This document shows, piece after piece, positions 38,801 through 47,495 of a stretch of 64,000 bases of DNA (its first letter is position 1; the number at the start of each line of letters is the position of its first letter). The DNA comes from Comamonadaceae bacterium (lineage in GTDB: Bacteria > Pseudomonadota > Gammaproteobacteria > Burkholderiales > Burkholderiaceae_C). Below the pieces are notes generated by a model. The model was not told the origin of the DNA. It did not search any database and saw only the letters and a program-made list of their open reading frames with translations. The stretch lies in contig CANEVH010000006.1 in assembly GCA_947442105.1 (NCBI GenBank), positions 1 through 64,000 on the forward strand. The letters are read 5' to 3'. The position numbers were made by a program, and so were the translations under genes.

Positions 38801-39632
38801 GGCGGCGTCGGCAGACGAGCCGCTGGAGATGAACTGGGTTCGCAAGCATTCGCTGGCTTACCAGCAAGAGCATGGCTGCACGCTGGAGACCGCCTCCTTG
38901 CGCGTGTATGGCAACGCCGAGGGCGCCTACGGCTCCAACGTCAACAACCTGGTGGAAAGCAGCCGCTGGGGTGACGAGGGCGAACTGGCCGAAACCTACA
39001 AACGCCGCAAGGGCTTTGCCTATGGCCGCAGCGGGCGCGCGGTGCAACAAACCGCCTTGCTCACCAGCGCCTTGTCGGACGTGCAACTCACCTACCAAAA
39101 CCTGGACTCGGTCGAGCTGGGCGTGACCACGGTCGACAACTACTTTGACACCTTGGGCGGCATCACCCAGGCCGTCAAAGTGGCAAAGGGCGGCAAGACG
39201 CCGCCGGTCTACATTGGCGACCAAACCAAGGGCAACGCGTCGGTGCGCTCGCTGCGCGAACAAGTGGCGCTAGAAACCCGCACCCGCATGCTCAACCCCA
39301 AGTGGTACGAGGGCATGCTGGAGCATGGCTACGAGGGCGTGCGCCAAATAGAGGTGCATGTGACCAACACCATGGGCTGGTCGGCCACCACCGGCCAAGT
39401 GCAGCCCTGGGTTTACAAGCAACTGTCCGAGACCTTCATGCTCGACCCCGAGATGCGCGAACGCCTGGCCAAGCTCAACCCCACCGCTTCGGCGCGCGTG
39501 GCCAACCGCTTGATCGAAGCCAGCGAACGCAACTACTGGCAGCCCGATGCCCAAACCCTGGACGCGCTGCGCCAGGCCAGCGAAGAACTAGAAGACCGCC
39601 TAGAGGGCGTGTTTGAGAGCGTCGCCGCATAA
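35841..39632 (+). CDS. bchH: Magnesium chelatase large subunit BchH
   Basis: The porphyrin-binding subunit that, with BchI and BchD, inserts Mg2+ into protoporphyrin IX. ATG 35841 with GGTGGAG 7 nt upstream gives 1263 residues, slightly longer than usual. The frame is open upstream but lacks a ribosome-binding site. Family segments: VVSLTGFSLVGGPAYND, FGTHGALEFMPGKQTGLSG, YASNNPSEGAIAKRR, and NLVESSRWGDEGELAETYKRRKGFAYG. bchL, usually downstream, is missing. Confidence 0.96.
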   Translation: MTLSSLSFAKAAPRRPHTPIKVVIVTMDTHLASSVERARRTLGQEFPGLSLSLHAASEYAGNEKLIARCKADIAQADIVVASMLFLEDHFLPILDDLRARRMQCDAMVCMASATEVTQLTRLGQFDMGKPASGPMALLKKLRGSKEKAATGGAAQMKMLRRLPQMLRFIPGTAQDVRAYFLAMQYWMSGSDENVLNLVRHVIDRGADGPRRGLRGTVKADAPVHYPEVGVYHPRLAGRYSEAALALPLPEGGAVRGTVGLLLMRSYLLSGNAGHYDGVIAALEARGLRVIPAFAAGLDSRPAIDAFFYQDGQVSVDAVVSLTGFSLVGGPAYNDAKGAEEVLAKLDVPYVAAHPVEFQTLDLWGGSERGLLPVESTIMVAIPELDGSTGPMVFGGRPGAVGVTCTGCHHGCTFGAQATAQDMHSCPERANMLAARVSKLVALKRSERSARKVAIVLFNFPPNAGNIGSAAYLSVFESLLHTLTAMQAQGYQVNLPESVDELRDALLHGNAAHYGADANVHTLISADDHVRRERWLKEIEAQWGPAPGRQLSNGSAIFVLGKQFGNVLVSVQPSFGYEGDPMRLLFEKGLAPTHAFSAFYRYLREDFQAHAVLHFGTHGALEFMPGKQTGLSGTCWPDRLIDDLPNVYLYASNNPSEGAIAKRRSGATLVSYLTPPIAQAGLYKGLNELKASLDRWRTLERDARERPELAAIIHAQAADLDLTEADPVWDASDSAGLDKRMLQLAQEVLELEYTLIPHGLHVTGRAPSAAQRVDMLLAMADSAQGITLPRAAVEALVAGKTAQQAWTATGLAKDAQALSALEALVLPNAQLAVDTEVSALMHALDGGYIRPAPGGDILRTPAVLPTGRNIHGFDPFRIPSALAVREGAAQAQLLLERHQADGHALPESVAMVLWGSDNLKNEGTPIGQALALMGALPRFDSYGRIAGATLIPLAELGRPRVDVVITLSGIFRDLMPLQIKLLAEAAFLAASADEPLEMNWVRKHSLAYQQEHGCTLETASLRVYGNAEGAYGSNVNNLVESSRWGDEGELAETYKRRKGFAYGRSGRAVQQTALLTSALSDVQLTYQNLDSVELGVTTVDNYFDTLGGITQAVKVAKGGKTPPVYIGDQTKGNASVRSLREQVALETRTRMLNPKWYEGMLEHGYEGVRQIEVHVTNTMGWSATTGQVQPWVYKQLSETFMLDPEMRERLAKLNPTASARVANRLIEASERNYWQPDAQTLDALRQASEELEDRLEGVFESVAA

Positions 39633-39683
39633 GGCGCCGCACCTCTTTTTGACCTGCTGGGTTTTCACAGAAAGACACCGACC

Positions 39684-40382
39684 ATGAGCGACACCACCTA
39701 CCAAGCGCGACGCGGCCAAATCGAGAACTACTTTGACCGCACCGCCGCCGCTGCCTGGGCGACCTTGACCTCAGACGCGCCGGTGGGCCGGGTGCGCGCC
39801 ACGGTGCGCGCCGGGCGCGACCGCATGCGCGCCACCCTGCTGTCGTGGTTGCCGCAAGACCTGCGCGGCGCGCGCATTTTGGACGCAGGCTGCGGCACCG
39901 GCGCGCTGGCGGTAGAAGCAGCACGCCGCGGCGCACAGGTGGTGGGCATTGACCTCTCGCCCACGCTGGTGAACCTGGCACGCGACCGTCTGCCCGCAGC
40001 GCTGGCTGGCCAAATCGACCTGCGCAGCGGCGACATGCTCGACGCAAGCCTGGGCCACTTCGACCATGTGGTGGCGATGGACTCCATCATCCATTACGAA
40101 ACCGATGACGCAGTGAACGCCTTGGCGCAATTGGCACAGCGCACCTCGGGCTCCATCGTGTTTACCTTTGCGCCCCGCACGCCGCTGCTGGCGGCCATGA
40201 TCTCGGTGGGTCGGCTGTTTCCGCGCGGTGACCGCGCACCATGGCTAGAGCCCATGGCCGAGGAAAAAATTGCCCGCCTGATGGCCCAAAACCCCAGCCT
40301 GCACGCCTGGAAGGGTGGCCGCACACAACGCATCTCCAGCGGTTTTTACAAGTCCCAGGCCATGGAGTGGACACGGCCATGA
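39684..40382 (+). CDS. bchM: Mg-protoporphyrin IX methyltransferase BchM
   Basis: An S-adenosylmethionine-dependent methyltransferase acting after Mg chelatase. The 232-residue protein has motif I ILDAGCGTGALAVEAARRGA, the acidic end of strand 2 VVGIDLSP, and the family segments FDHVVAMDSIIHYE and SSGFYKSQAMEW. It lies 51 bp after bchH with no bchL between, and overlaps lhaA by ATGA. Confidence 0.95.
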   Translation: MSDTTYQARRGQIENYFDRTAAAAWATLTSDAPVGRVRATVRAGRDRMRATLLSWLPQDLRGARILDAGCGTGALAVEAARRGAQVVGIDLSPTLVNLARDRLPAALAGQIDLRSGDMLDASLGHFDHVVAMDSIIHYETDDAVNALAQLAQRTSGSIVFTFAPRTPLLAAMISVGRLFPRGDRAPWLEPMAEEKIARLMAQNPSLHAWKGGRTQRISSGFYKSQAMEWTRP

Positions 40383-41818
40383 AAGCCAAAACCTTCACCA
40401 AGTTCGCCAAAAACCTGCCAGCCAGCTGGTTGCCGTTTGCAGAAGTTTCGAGCGCTGGCCTGCCCTTGGCCCGGCTGCTGCGCCTGTCCTTGTTCAAGGT
40501 GACCATGGGCATGACCACCGCCTTGATCATCGGAACGCTCAACCGGGTGATGATTGTCGAGCTGGGCGTGTCCGCCTGGCTGGTGTCTTTGATGCTTGCC
40601 CTGCCTTTGCTTGTGGCTCCGTTTCGCGCGGTCACTGGCTACCAGTCCGACGTTCACCGCTCCGCCTTTGGCTGGAAGCGCGTGCCGTATATGTGGGGTG
40701 GCACGCTGATCCAGTTTTTCGGGCTGGCGGTGATGCCGTTTGCACTGTTGGTGCTCTCAGGCGGTGGCCAGATTGCCACGCCGGAGTGGGTGGGCCAGGG
40801 CGCCGCTGCCATGGCCTTCTTGATGGTGGGCGCGGGCTTGCAAACATCGCAAACTGCCGGCCTGGCCTTGGCCACCGACCAAGCCAGCGAAGAGACCCGC
40901 CCGCGCGTGGTTGCCCTGCTCTACATCATGCTGCTGGTAGGCGCCGTATTTGGCAGCCTGATTTTTAGCTTTTTGCTGTCCGACTTTACGCCCGAGCGCT
41001 TGGTGCAAGTGGTGCAAAGCTCGGCGCTGGTGGTGCTGGTTCTCAACTCGGTGGCGCTTTGGAAACAAGAGCCGCGCAACCCCCAGCGCGCTGCGGCACT
41101 CAGGACGGAGGTGCAGCCCAGCTTTCAGGAAGTCTGGGCGCAGTTCATCGGCCTGCCCCGTGCGCGGCGCTTTTTGTGGGCCACGGCGCTGGGCACCATG
41201 GCCTTCAATATGCAAGACATTGTGCTGGAGCCCTATGGAGGCGAGATTTTGCACCTGAGCGTGGGCGCGACCAGCGCACTGACTGCCATGCTGGCCGGCG
41301 GCGGCTTGGTGGGCTTTGTGCTGGCCGGCCGCCAACTGGCGCTGGGCGTTGACCCGCTGCGCTTGGCGGCTTATGGTGCGCTCGCCGGTTTGCCGGCGTT
41401 TTCTGCGGTGATTTTTTCTGCGCCTTTGGAAGCGGGCTGGCTGTTTCGCTTGGGCGCCTTGGGCATTGGTTTTGGCGGCGGCCTGTTTGCGGTGGGCACC
41501 CTGTTCTCGGCCATGCGCATGGAGGCCGGTTTTGTCGGTCTGGCGCTAGGCGCATGGGGCGCGGTTCAATCAACGGCTGCCGGTCTCGCCATGTTTTTTG
41601 GCGGCGCGCTGCGCGACGTCGTCAACACCTTGGCCACCCAGGGCTTGCTAGGCCAAGGCATGGCCATGCCCTCGGTGGGCTACAGCGTGGTCTACCACGT
41701 AGAGATGCTGCTGCTGTTCATGACCCTGGTCGCCGTTGGCCCGCTGGTGCAGCGCAACAGCCGCAAAGCCCGCACCCCTATTTCACCCCCGCTCGGTTTG
41801 GCCGAGATTTCCACTTAG
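40379..41818 (+). CDS. lhaA: Light-harvesting assembly MFS protein LhaA (PucC family)
   Basis: ATG 40379, overlapping the bchM stop, gives 479 residues with 12 predicted membrane helices. N-terminal segment LPLARLLRLSLFKVTMGMTTALIIGTLNRVMIVELGV and GYQSDVHRSAFGWKRVPYMW are characteristic of the LhaA/PucC/Bch2 group of the major facilitator superfamily. LhaA assists assembly of the LH1-RC core. The bchM-lhaA-puhA order fits purple-bacterial clusters. Confidence 0.93.
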   Translation: MKAKTFTKFAKNLPASWLPFAEVSSAGLPLARLLRLSLFKVTMGMTTALIIGTLNRVMIVELGVSAWLVSLMLALPLLVAPFRAVTGYQSDVHRSAFGWKRVPYMWGGTLIQFFGLAVMPFALLVLSGGGQIATPEWVGQGAAAMAFLMVGAGLQTSQTAGLALATDQASEETRPRVVALLYIMLLVGAVFGSLIFSFLLSDFTPERLVQVVQSSALVVLVLNSVALWKQEPRNPQRAAALRTEVQPSFQEVWAQFIGLPRARRFLWATALGTMAFNMQDIVLEPYGGEILHLSVGATSALTAMLAGGGLVGFVLAGRQLALGVDPLRLAAYGALAGLPAFSAVIFSAPLEAGWLFRLGALGIGFGGGLFAVGTLFSAMRMEAGFVGLALGAWGAVQSTAAGLAMFFGGALRDVVNTLATQGLLGQGMAMPSVGYSVVYHVEMLLLFMTLVAVGPLVQRNSRKARTPISPPLGLAEIST

Positions 41819-41849
41819 TTCTTAGCGTCATCACAAAGGAGAAGCCTTT

Positions 41850-42620
41850 ATGCAAACCGTCGGCTACATCACCTCATACATCGACCTGGCGCAGCTCATG
41901 CTGTATGTGTTTTGGATCTTTTTCGCCGGACTGATTTACTACCTCGTGCAAGAAAACCACCGCGAGGGCTACCCCATGGAGTCCGGCAGCAACGGGCGTG
42001 CAGTGGTCAAGGGCTGGCCTATTCCAGAGCCCAAGACCTTCAAGCTCGAAGGCGGCAGAACCGTCACCGTGCCTGACCTCAAGCGCAAGGAGCCACCGCT
42101 CAACGGCGCTTCTGCCGGGTTTGGTATGGGTTCGCCCATCGAGCCCACCGGAGACCCGATGACAGCCGCCATCGGGCCAGGTGCTTACACGCTGCGCCAA
42201 GACGTGCCTGAAATGACCACCCATGGCACCCCGGTAATCCAGCCCTTGCGATTGGCGTCTGACTACACCGTGGCCACACAGGACGTGGACCCACGCGGCT
42301 TGCCGGTTGTAGGTGGCGACGGAAAGCCGGGCGGCACGGTCAAGGACATCTGGATTGATGCGTCCGAGATGATGTTCCGCTACCTGGAGGTGGAAACATC
42401 CACCAGCGCAGGCCTGCGCCGCGTGCTCTTGCCCATTCCTTTCACCCTGATTCGCCGCAACCAAGTCGAGGTGCACGCCATCTACGGGCGCCACTTTGCC
42501 GACGTGCCGCAACTGCGCAATCCCGACCAAGTGACCAAGCTAGAAGAAGAAAAGATCACCGCCTATTACGGCGGAGGCACGCTCTACGCCGACCCCAAGC
42601 GCAACCAGCCCTTGGTCTGA
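41850..42620 (+). CDS. puhA: Photosynthetic reaction center H subunit PuhA
   Basis: A 256-residue H subunit capping the cytoplasmic side of the reaction center. One N-terminal membrane helix (YIDLAQLMLYVFWIFFAGLIYYL), the YPMES segment, and a PRC-barrel domain (VKDIWIDASEMMFRYLEVE...VLLPIPFTLIRR) controlling proton entry to QB. AAAGGAG precedes ATG 41850. Confidence 0.97.
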   Translation: MQTVGYITSYIDLAQLMLYVFWIFFAGLIYYLVQENHREGYPMESGSNGRAVVKGWPIPEPKTFKLEGGRTVTVPDLKRKEPPLNGASAGFGMGSPIEPTGDPMTAAIGPGAYTLRQDVPEMTTHGTPVIQPLRLASDYTVATQDVDPRGLPVVGGDGKPGGTVKDIWIDASEMMFRYLEVETSTSAGLRRVLLPIPFTLIRRNQVEVHAIYGRHFADVPQLRNPDQVTKLEEEKITAYYGGGTLYADPKRNQPLV

Positions 42621-42669
42621 GTCCAGTGCCCTTCCTGCCCCACTGAAGTGACCACCTGAAGAGACCACC

Positions 42670-43344
42670 ATGAGCATCGACAACCACGGCCACGAATACG
42701 AGTTTGAGCCCCAGTTCGGACTGCCGGAACGCCTGCCCAGCAACGAACGCATTCTTTGGCAAGGCTCGCCCGATGTGGCGACCTTGGCCAAAAGCGCGTT
42801 TCATCTGCGCAAGCTGGTGGTGTACTTTGGCATTCTCTTGCTGGCGCGCGCTTATCCCGAAGTGCAAGCTGGCGCAGGCCTGCTGGACGTGCTGATTGCG
42901 CTCAAGTGGCTTGCGCCGCTGACGGTGGCTGGACTGCTCACCGTCTGGTTTCTTGCCTGGATGACGGCAAGCACCACCGTGTACACCCTGACGAACCAGC
43001 GGGTGGTGATGCGCCTGGGTATTGTGCTGACGGTGACCTTCAATCTGCCATTGTCCAAAATCGCCTCTGCTGACCTGCGCAGCCTGTCGGGTGGCCATGG
43101 CGACATCACTCTGAGCCTCCAAGGTGAAGACCGCATTGCCTGGGTTCACCTGTGGCCCAGCGTGCGGCCCTGGCGCATTAGCAAGCCCGAGCCCACCTTG
43201 CGCGCGGTGGCAAACGCCACGGGCCTGGCCAGTGAACTCAGTGCGGCCTGGACGGCGGTCAACGGTCCGTCTGTGGCCCTTGCGCACACTGCGCGCACCC
43301 GTGCACCAAGCCCCGCTGGCCGTCTGCAAGCGAGCGCTACATGA
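42670..43344 (+). CDS. puhB: Photosynthetic complex assembly protein PuhB
   Basis: A 224-residue protein with a PH-like domain and two to three membrane segments (about 46-60, 75-100). Signature segments: LPSNERILWQGSPD and TVYTLTNQRVVMRLGIVLTVTFNLPLSKI. PuhB assists reaction center assembly. It overlaps puhC by ATGA and has a somewhat extended C-terminus (SPAGRLQASAT). Confidence 0.93.
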   Translation: MSIDNHGHEYEFEPQFGLPERLPSNERILWQGSPDVATLAKSAFHLRKLVVYFGILLLARAYPEVQAGAGLLDVLIALKWLAPLTVAGLLTVWFLAWMTASTTVYTLTNQRVVMRLGIVLTVTFNLPLSKIASADLRSLSGGHGDITLSLQGEDRIAWVHLWPSVRPWRISKPEPTLRAVANATGLASELSAAWTAVNGPSVALAHTARTRAPSPAGRLQASAT

Positions 43345-43811
43345 ACGCCGCTTTGATGCCAGCGCCCAAAGCGCCCCGCACCACGGACACCTTTCCGCAG
43401 TGGGTGTTGTACTGCGCCGGCGGCATCATCGCGTTCGCATTGATTTCGGTAGGCCTGGTCCGCATTACCGGCAACGGGCCGGACCAACGGGCCGCTGCCG
43501 CCACCGTGGAGCGCTCCCTGCGCTTTGAGGACCTGCCCGACCACGGCGTATTGGTGTCTGACGGCGCCACCGGAGAGAAGCTGACCGTGCTCTACGGCGA
43601 GCAAGGTTTTGTGCGCGGCGTACTGCGTGCGCTGAGCCGCGAAAGGCATTCGCGTGGCATCGGGTCCCAGCCCCCGTTCAAGCTGGTGGCCCATGTGGAC
43701 GGCCGCATCAGCCTGATGGACCCTGCCACCGGCGAACGCATTGACTTAGGTTCGTTTGGCCCTAGCAACACCGCAGAATTTGCACGCTTTTTGGCGATGC
43801 AGCCGGAGTAG
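43341..43811 (+). CDS. puhC: Photosynthetic complex assembly protein PuhC
   Basis: A 156-residue bitopic protein with one membrane helix (WVLYCAGGIIAFALISVGLVRI) and a periplasmic domain containing LRFEDLPDHGVLV, FVRGVLRALSRERHSRG and DGRISLMDPATGERIDLGSFGPSNTAEF, diagnostic for PuhC. It is required for normal RC-LH1 levels in Rhodobacter. Coupled to puhB. Confidence 0.93.
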   Translation: MNAALMPAPKAPRTTDTFPQWVLYCAGGIIAFALISVGLVRITGNGPDQRAAAATVERSLRFEDLPDHGVLVSDGATGEKLTVLYGEQGFVRGVLRALSRERHSRGIGSQPPFKLVAHVDGRISLMDPATGERIDLGSFGPSNTAEFARFLAMQPE

Positions 43812-43899
43812 GCGGCACTGGCAATTGCAACACCAAGCCTGACATAAGAACAAGCCTCCCATAACAACACAACTAAGACCCAGACCCTGGAGACACACC

Positions 43900-44976
43900 A
43901 TGCAAGCAACAACCGCCATTGACTCTTCTGACAAGGCCTCACAAAAAGCCGTCGAATCGACGATGCTGAGCCCGCGTTTTTACACCACCGACTTTGCCGC
44001 CATGGACAGGCTGGACATGTCGCCCCTGCGCAGCGAGTGGGACGCGATGCTGGCCGAGTACGAAGGCGACAACAACCACGACCACTTCCAGCGCACGCCG
44101 GAGTTTGCCCAGGAAGTGGCGGAGCGCTTTTCGCAGGTGAGCCCGGCCATGCGCCAGGAGTTTTTGGAGTTTTTGATCTCTTCGCTGACCTCGGAGTTCT
44201 CAGGCTGCATCTTGTACAACGAGATCTTCAAGCATGTGGAGAACCCCGATATCAAGCAGTTGATGCGCTACATGGCGCGCGACGAATCGCGCCACGCCAG
44301 CTTTATCAACCAGTCACTCAAAGACTTTGGCCTGGGGATTGACCTGGGTGACTTAAAGCGCACCAAGGCCTACACCTACTTCAAGCCCAAGTACATTTTT
44401 TACGCCACCTACCTGTCGGAAAAAATTGGCTATGCGCGCTACATCACCATCCACCGCCAGTTAGAGAAGAACCCAGACAAGCGCTTTCACCCCATCTTCA
44501 AGTGGTTTGAGCGCTGGTGCAATGACGAGTTCCGCCACGGCGAGTCGTTCGCCCTCATCATGCGGGCCAACCCCCACCTCTTGCGCGGCGGCAATGTGTA
44601 TTGGATTCGCTTCTTTTTGCTAGCCGTCTACGCCACCATGTATGTGCGCGACCATACGCGGCCCATGCTGCACCACGAAATGGGGCTGGAGTCCACCAGC
44701 TACGACTTTGCGGTGTTTCGCATTACCAACGAGATCACCAAACAAGTATTCCCCGTCAGCCTGGACCTGGACAACCCCGCGTTTGGCCAAGGCCTGGAGC
44801 GCCTGTTCCATATCCAAACGCAAATGGACGCGGCCAAGGCCCAGGGCGGCGTGCTCGGCACGCTGCGCCGTGCAGGGTGGGCAGTCGCGGGCCTGAGCAC
44901 CTTCGTGCGCCTGTACTTTTTGCCGGTGCAGCGCCACGACCTGCCGGCGCAAATCCGCATGGCGCCCGCCTGGTAA
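43900..44976 (+). CDS. acsF: Aerobic Mg-protoporphyrin IX monomethyl ester cyclase AcsF
   Basis: An oxygen-dependent di-iron enzyme that closes the isocyclic ring E. The 358-residue protein has the iron-ligand helices [38 protein letters not shown] and DEFRHGESF. No oxygen-sensitive bchE is seen in the window, so ring closure here depends on oxygen unless bchE lies elsewhere. It sits between puhC and puhE. Confidence 0.95.
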   Translation: MQATTAIDSSDKASQKAVESTMLSPRFYTTDFAAMDRLDMSPLRSEWDAMLAEYEGDNNHDHFQRTPEFAQEVAERFSQVSPAMRQEFLEFLISSLTSEFSGCILYNEIFKHVENPDIKQLMRYMARDESRHASFINQSLKDFGLGIDLGDLKRTKAYTYFKPKYIFYATYLSEKIGYARYITIHRQLEKNPDKRFHPIFKWFERWCNDEFRHGESFALIMRANPHLLRGGNVYWIRFFLLAVYATMYVRDHTRPMLHHEMGLESTSYDFAVFRITNEITKQVFPVSLDLDNPAFGQGLERLFHIQTQMDAAKAQGGVLGTLRRAGWAVAGLSTFVRLYFLPVQRHDLPAQIRMAPAW

Positions 44977-45000
44977 GCGTCGCAGCACCGAAGGCCCAGG

Positions 45001-45891
45001 ATGAACGACGCCGCAATTGCCGTTGGCTTTGCCATCTTTATTTGGTGGTTTAGCACCGGCATCGTCATCCTGCTCAACCGCATGTCGCGCAGCGCGATTG
45101 CGCTGAGCCTGGTGCTGTCCTCGCTGCTGGGCGTGGCCGCCCTGATCGGCTTGGCCCACACCGCGCAGCAAACCAGCCTGACCGGCGCCTACTGCGCCTT
45201 CACTTGCGCGCTGCTGGCCTGGGGCTGGAATGAGCTGAGTTTTTTGACCGGCTGGATCACCGGCCCGCGCACCACGGCCCTGCCCACGGGCACGGTCGGT
45301 TGGCGCAGGTTTGTGGAGTCTTTTCGAGCCGTGCAGTGGCATGAAATCGGCATCTTGCTAGTAGGCATCACGATTGTGGCCATCACCTGGGACGCACCCA
45401 ACCAAGTCGGCACCGGTACCTACCTGGTGCTTTGGGTCATGCGCACCAGCGCCAAGCTCAATCTGTTTTTTGGGGTGCGCAACCTCAGTGAAGAGTTTTT
45501 GCCGGCCCACTTGGCCTACCTGGAGAGCTTTTTTAGGCGCCGGGCCATCAACGCATTTTTCTTTGTAGCCGTCGCCGCCGCCAGCGCGGGCCTGTTCTTG
45601 CTGGTGGTGGGCGCCAAAGACACGCTGACCACCGCGTCCCAAGCCGTGGGATACGCACTGGTTGGCACCATGCTGGCCCTGGCCATCTTGGAACATTTGC
45701 TGCTGGTGCTGCCACTGGACACGACGGCCCTGTGGCGCTGGGCCATTCGCAAGCGCCAAAGCCCACCGCTACACATCGCGCTACCCGCACGCACCGCACT
45801 CACTTGTCTGAAGGTGCGCAGCACCCCCAGTCATGAACGTTCTCCCACGCTCAGCAGCCGTGCCGTGGCAGACAACCTGGAAAAAGCATGA
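45001..45891 (+). CDS. puhE: Photosynthetic complex assembly membrane protein PuhE
   Basis: A 296-residue membrane protein with about seven helices. The segments WWFSTGIVILLNRM, GWNELSFLTGWITGPR and APNQVGTGTYLVLWVMRTSAKLNLFFGVRNLSEEFLPAHLAYL are family hallmarks. PuhE affects bacteriochlorophyll supply and RC assembly. The C-terminus past about 245 is a hydrophilic extension. It overlaps crtI by ATGA. Confidence 0.92.
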   Translation: MNDAAIAVGFAIFIWWFSTGIVILLNRMSRSAIALSLVLSSLLGVAALIGLAHTAQQTSLTGAYCAFTCALLAWGWNELSFLTGWITGPRTTALPTGTVGWRRFVESFRAVQWHEIGILLVGITIVAITWDAPNQVGTGTYLVLWVMRTSAKLNLFFGVRNLSEEFLPAHLAYLESFFRRRAINAFFFVAVAAASAGLFLLVVGAKDTLTTASQAVGYALVGTMLALAILEHLLLVLPLDTTALWRWAIRKRQSPPLHIALPARTALTCLKVRSTPSHERSPTLSSRAVADNLEKA

Positions 45892-47495
45892 CCAATTACT
45901 TCAAGTCCGCAAGCCCCATAGGCGGAGATGGCATAGGAATAGGCGGGGGTGGGGGCGGGGGCGGCGGTGCCCACATGGGCGCGCTGCAAACGCAGTCTGC
46001 GGTCAACGCCAAGGCGCCGCTGGCGGTGGTGATTGGTACCGGTTTTGGCGGATTAGCAGCCGCCATTCGCCTCAGCGTCAAGGGCTACCGGGTGCAAATG
46101 CTGGAAAAGCTCGACGCCCCCGGCGGCCGGGCCTATGTGCATAAGCAAGACGGGTTTACCTTTGACGCTGGCCCCACCATCATCACCCTGCCGCACCTGA
46201 TTGGCGAGCTGTTTACCTTGTGCGGCCAGCGCATGGAAGACCATGTGGACCTGCGCCTGATGTCGCCGTTCTACCGCATCCGCTTTGACGACGGCAGCCA
46301 CTTTGACTACAGCAACGACGACGAGTCCATGCTCGAGCAAATTGCGCGCATCAGCCCCGAAGACGTGCAAGGCTTCAAAGACCTGCTGGCGGCTTCTGAG
46401 CGCTGCTTCAAGCTGGGTTTTGAGGAATTGGGCATGGTGGCTTTTGAGTCCATCACCGACGTGCTCAAGGCCATGCCCAACTTGGCGCGCATGCAGGCCT
46501 GGCGCTCCATCTACAGCCTGGTGGCCAGCCACATCAAGCACCCCCAACTGCGCATCGTGATGAGCTTTCATCCGCTGCTCATAGGCGGCAACCCTTACTC
46601 GGTGACCTGCGTGTACGCGCTCATCCATTCCTTGGAGCGGCGCTGGGGCGTGCATTCGGCCATGGGCGGCACCGGCGCCATCGTGCGCGAACTGGTCAAG
46701 CTGCTGCACGACCGCCAGGTGCCGATTCGCTACAACGCGCCGGTCACCCGCATCCGGGTCGAAAACGGCCGCGCCAGCGGCGTGGAACTCGACAGTGGCG
46801 AGTTCATCCAGTCCGACATTGTGGTGAGCAACGCGGACGCCGCCTGGACCTACCGCCACCTGATTGAGCCGCAGCACCGCAAGCACTGGACCAACAAGCG
46901 CATTGCCAAAGGCAACTATTCCTCGGGCCTGTTTGTTTGGTACTTCGGCACCAACCGCAAATACGAAGACGTGCCCCACCACATGATGGTGCTGGGGCCG
47001 CGCTACAAAGGCCTGTTGCAAGACATCTTCAAAAACCACACCCTGTCCAAAGACTTCAGCCTGTACCTGTACCGCCCCACGGCCACCGACCCGTCTTTGG
47101 CGCCTGAGGGTTGCGACAGCTTTTATGCGCTCTCGGTGGTGCCCAACCTGAGCAGCGGCACCGACTGGGCCGCTGTGGGCGAGCAATACCGCCAGGCGAT
47201 CGCCACCGCGCTGCAAGAGTCGGTGCTGCCTGACTTGAACCAGCACGTAGTAAGCCAGCGCGTGACCACGCCGCAAGACTTTCAAGACCGGCTGTGGTCC
47301 TACCAAGGCGCTGGTTTTGGCTTGGAGCCGGTGCTTACCCAAAGTGCCTGGTTTCGGCCACACAACCGCAGCCAGGACGTGAAAGATTTGTACTTGGTGG
47401 GCGCCAGCAGCCAGCCCGGCGCCGGCGTGCCCAGCGTGTTGATGTCCGCAAAAATGCTTGAACAGGTGGTGCCCGATGTCAAATCCTTCGCCTAA
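45888..47495 (+). CDS. crtI: Phytoene desaturase CrtI
   Basis: An FAD-dependent desaturase converting phytoene towards neurosporene or lycopene. Core: VVIGTGFGGLAAAIRLSVKGYRVQMLEKLDAPGGRA (about 48-83) and C-terminal LYLVGASSQPGAGVPSVLMSAKM. The 535 residues include an unusual N-terminal tract GIGIGGGGGGGGGAHMG encoded by three runs of five G. ATG 45888 is coupled to puhE; ATG 45975, after the tract, is an alternative start nearer the usual family length. Confidence 0.94.
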   Translation: MTNYFKSASPIGGDGIGIGGGGGGGGGAHMGALQTQSAVNAKAPLAVVIGTGFGGLAAAIRLSVKGYRVQMLEKLDAPGGRAYVHKQDGFTFDAGPTIITLPHLIGELFTLCGQRMEDHVDLRLMSPFYRIRFDDGSHFDYSNDDESMLEQIARISPEDVQGFKDLLAASERCFKLGFEELGMVAFESITDVLKAMPNLARMQAWRSIYSLVASHIKHPQLRIVMSFHPLLIGGNPYSVTCVYALIHSLERRWGVHSAMGGTGAIVRELVKLLHDRQVPIRYNAPVTRIRVENGRASGVELDSGEFIQSDIVVSNADAAWTYRHLIEPQHRKHWTNKRIAKGNYSSGLFVWYFGTNRKYEDVPHHMMVLGPRYKGLLQDIFKNHTLSKDFSLYLYRPTATDPSLAPEGCDSFYALSVVPNLSSGTDWAAVGEQYRQAIATALQESVLPDLNQHVVSQRVTTPQDFQDRLWSYQGAGFGLEPVLTQSAWFRPHNRSQDVKDLYLVGASSQPGAGVPSVLMSAKMLEQVVPDVKSFA

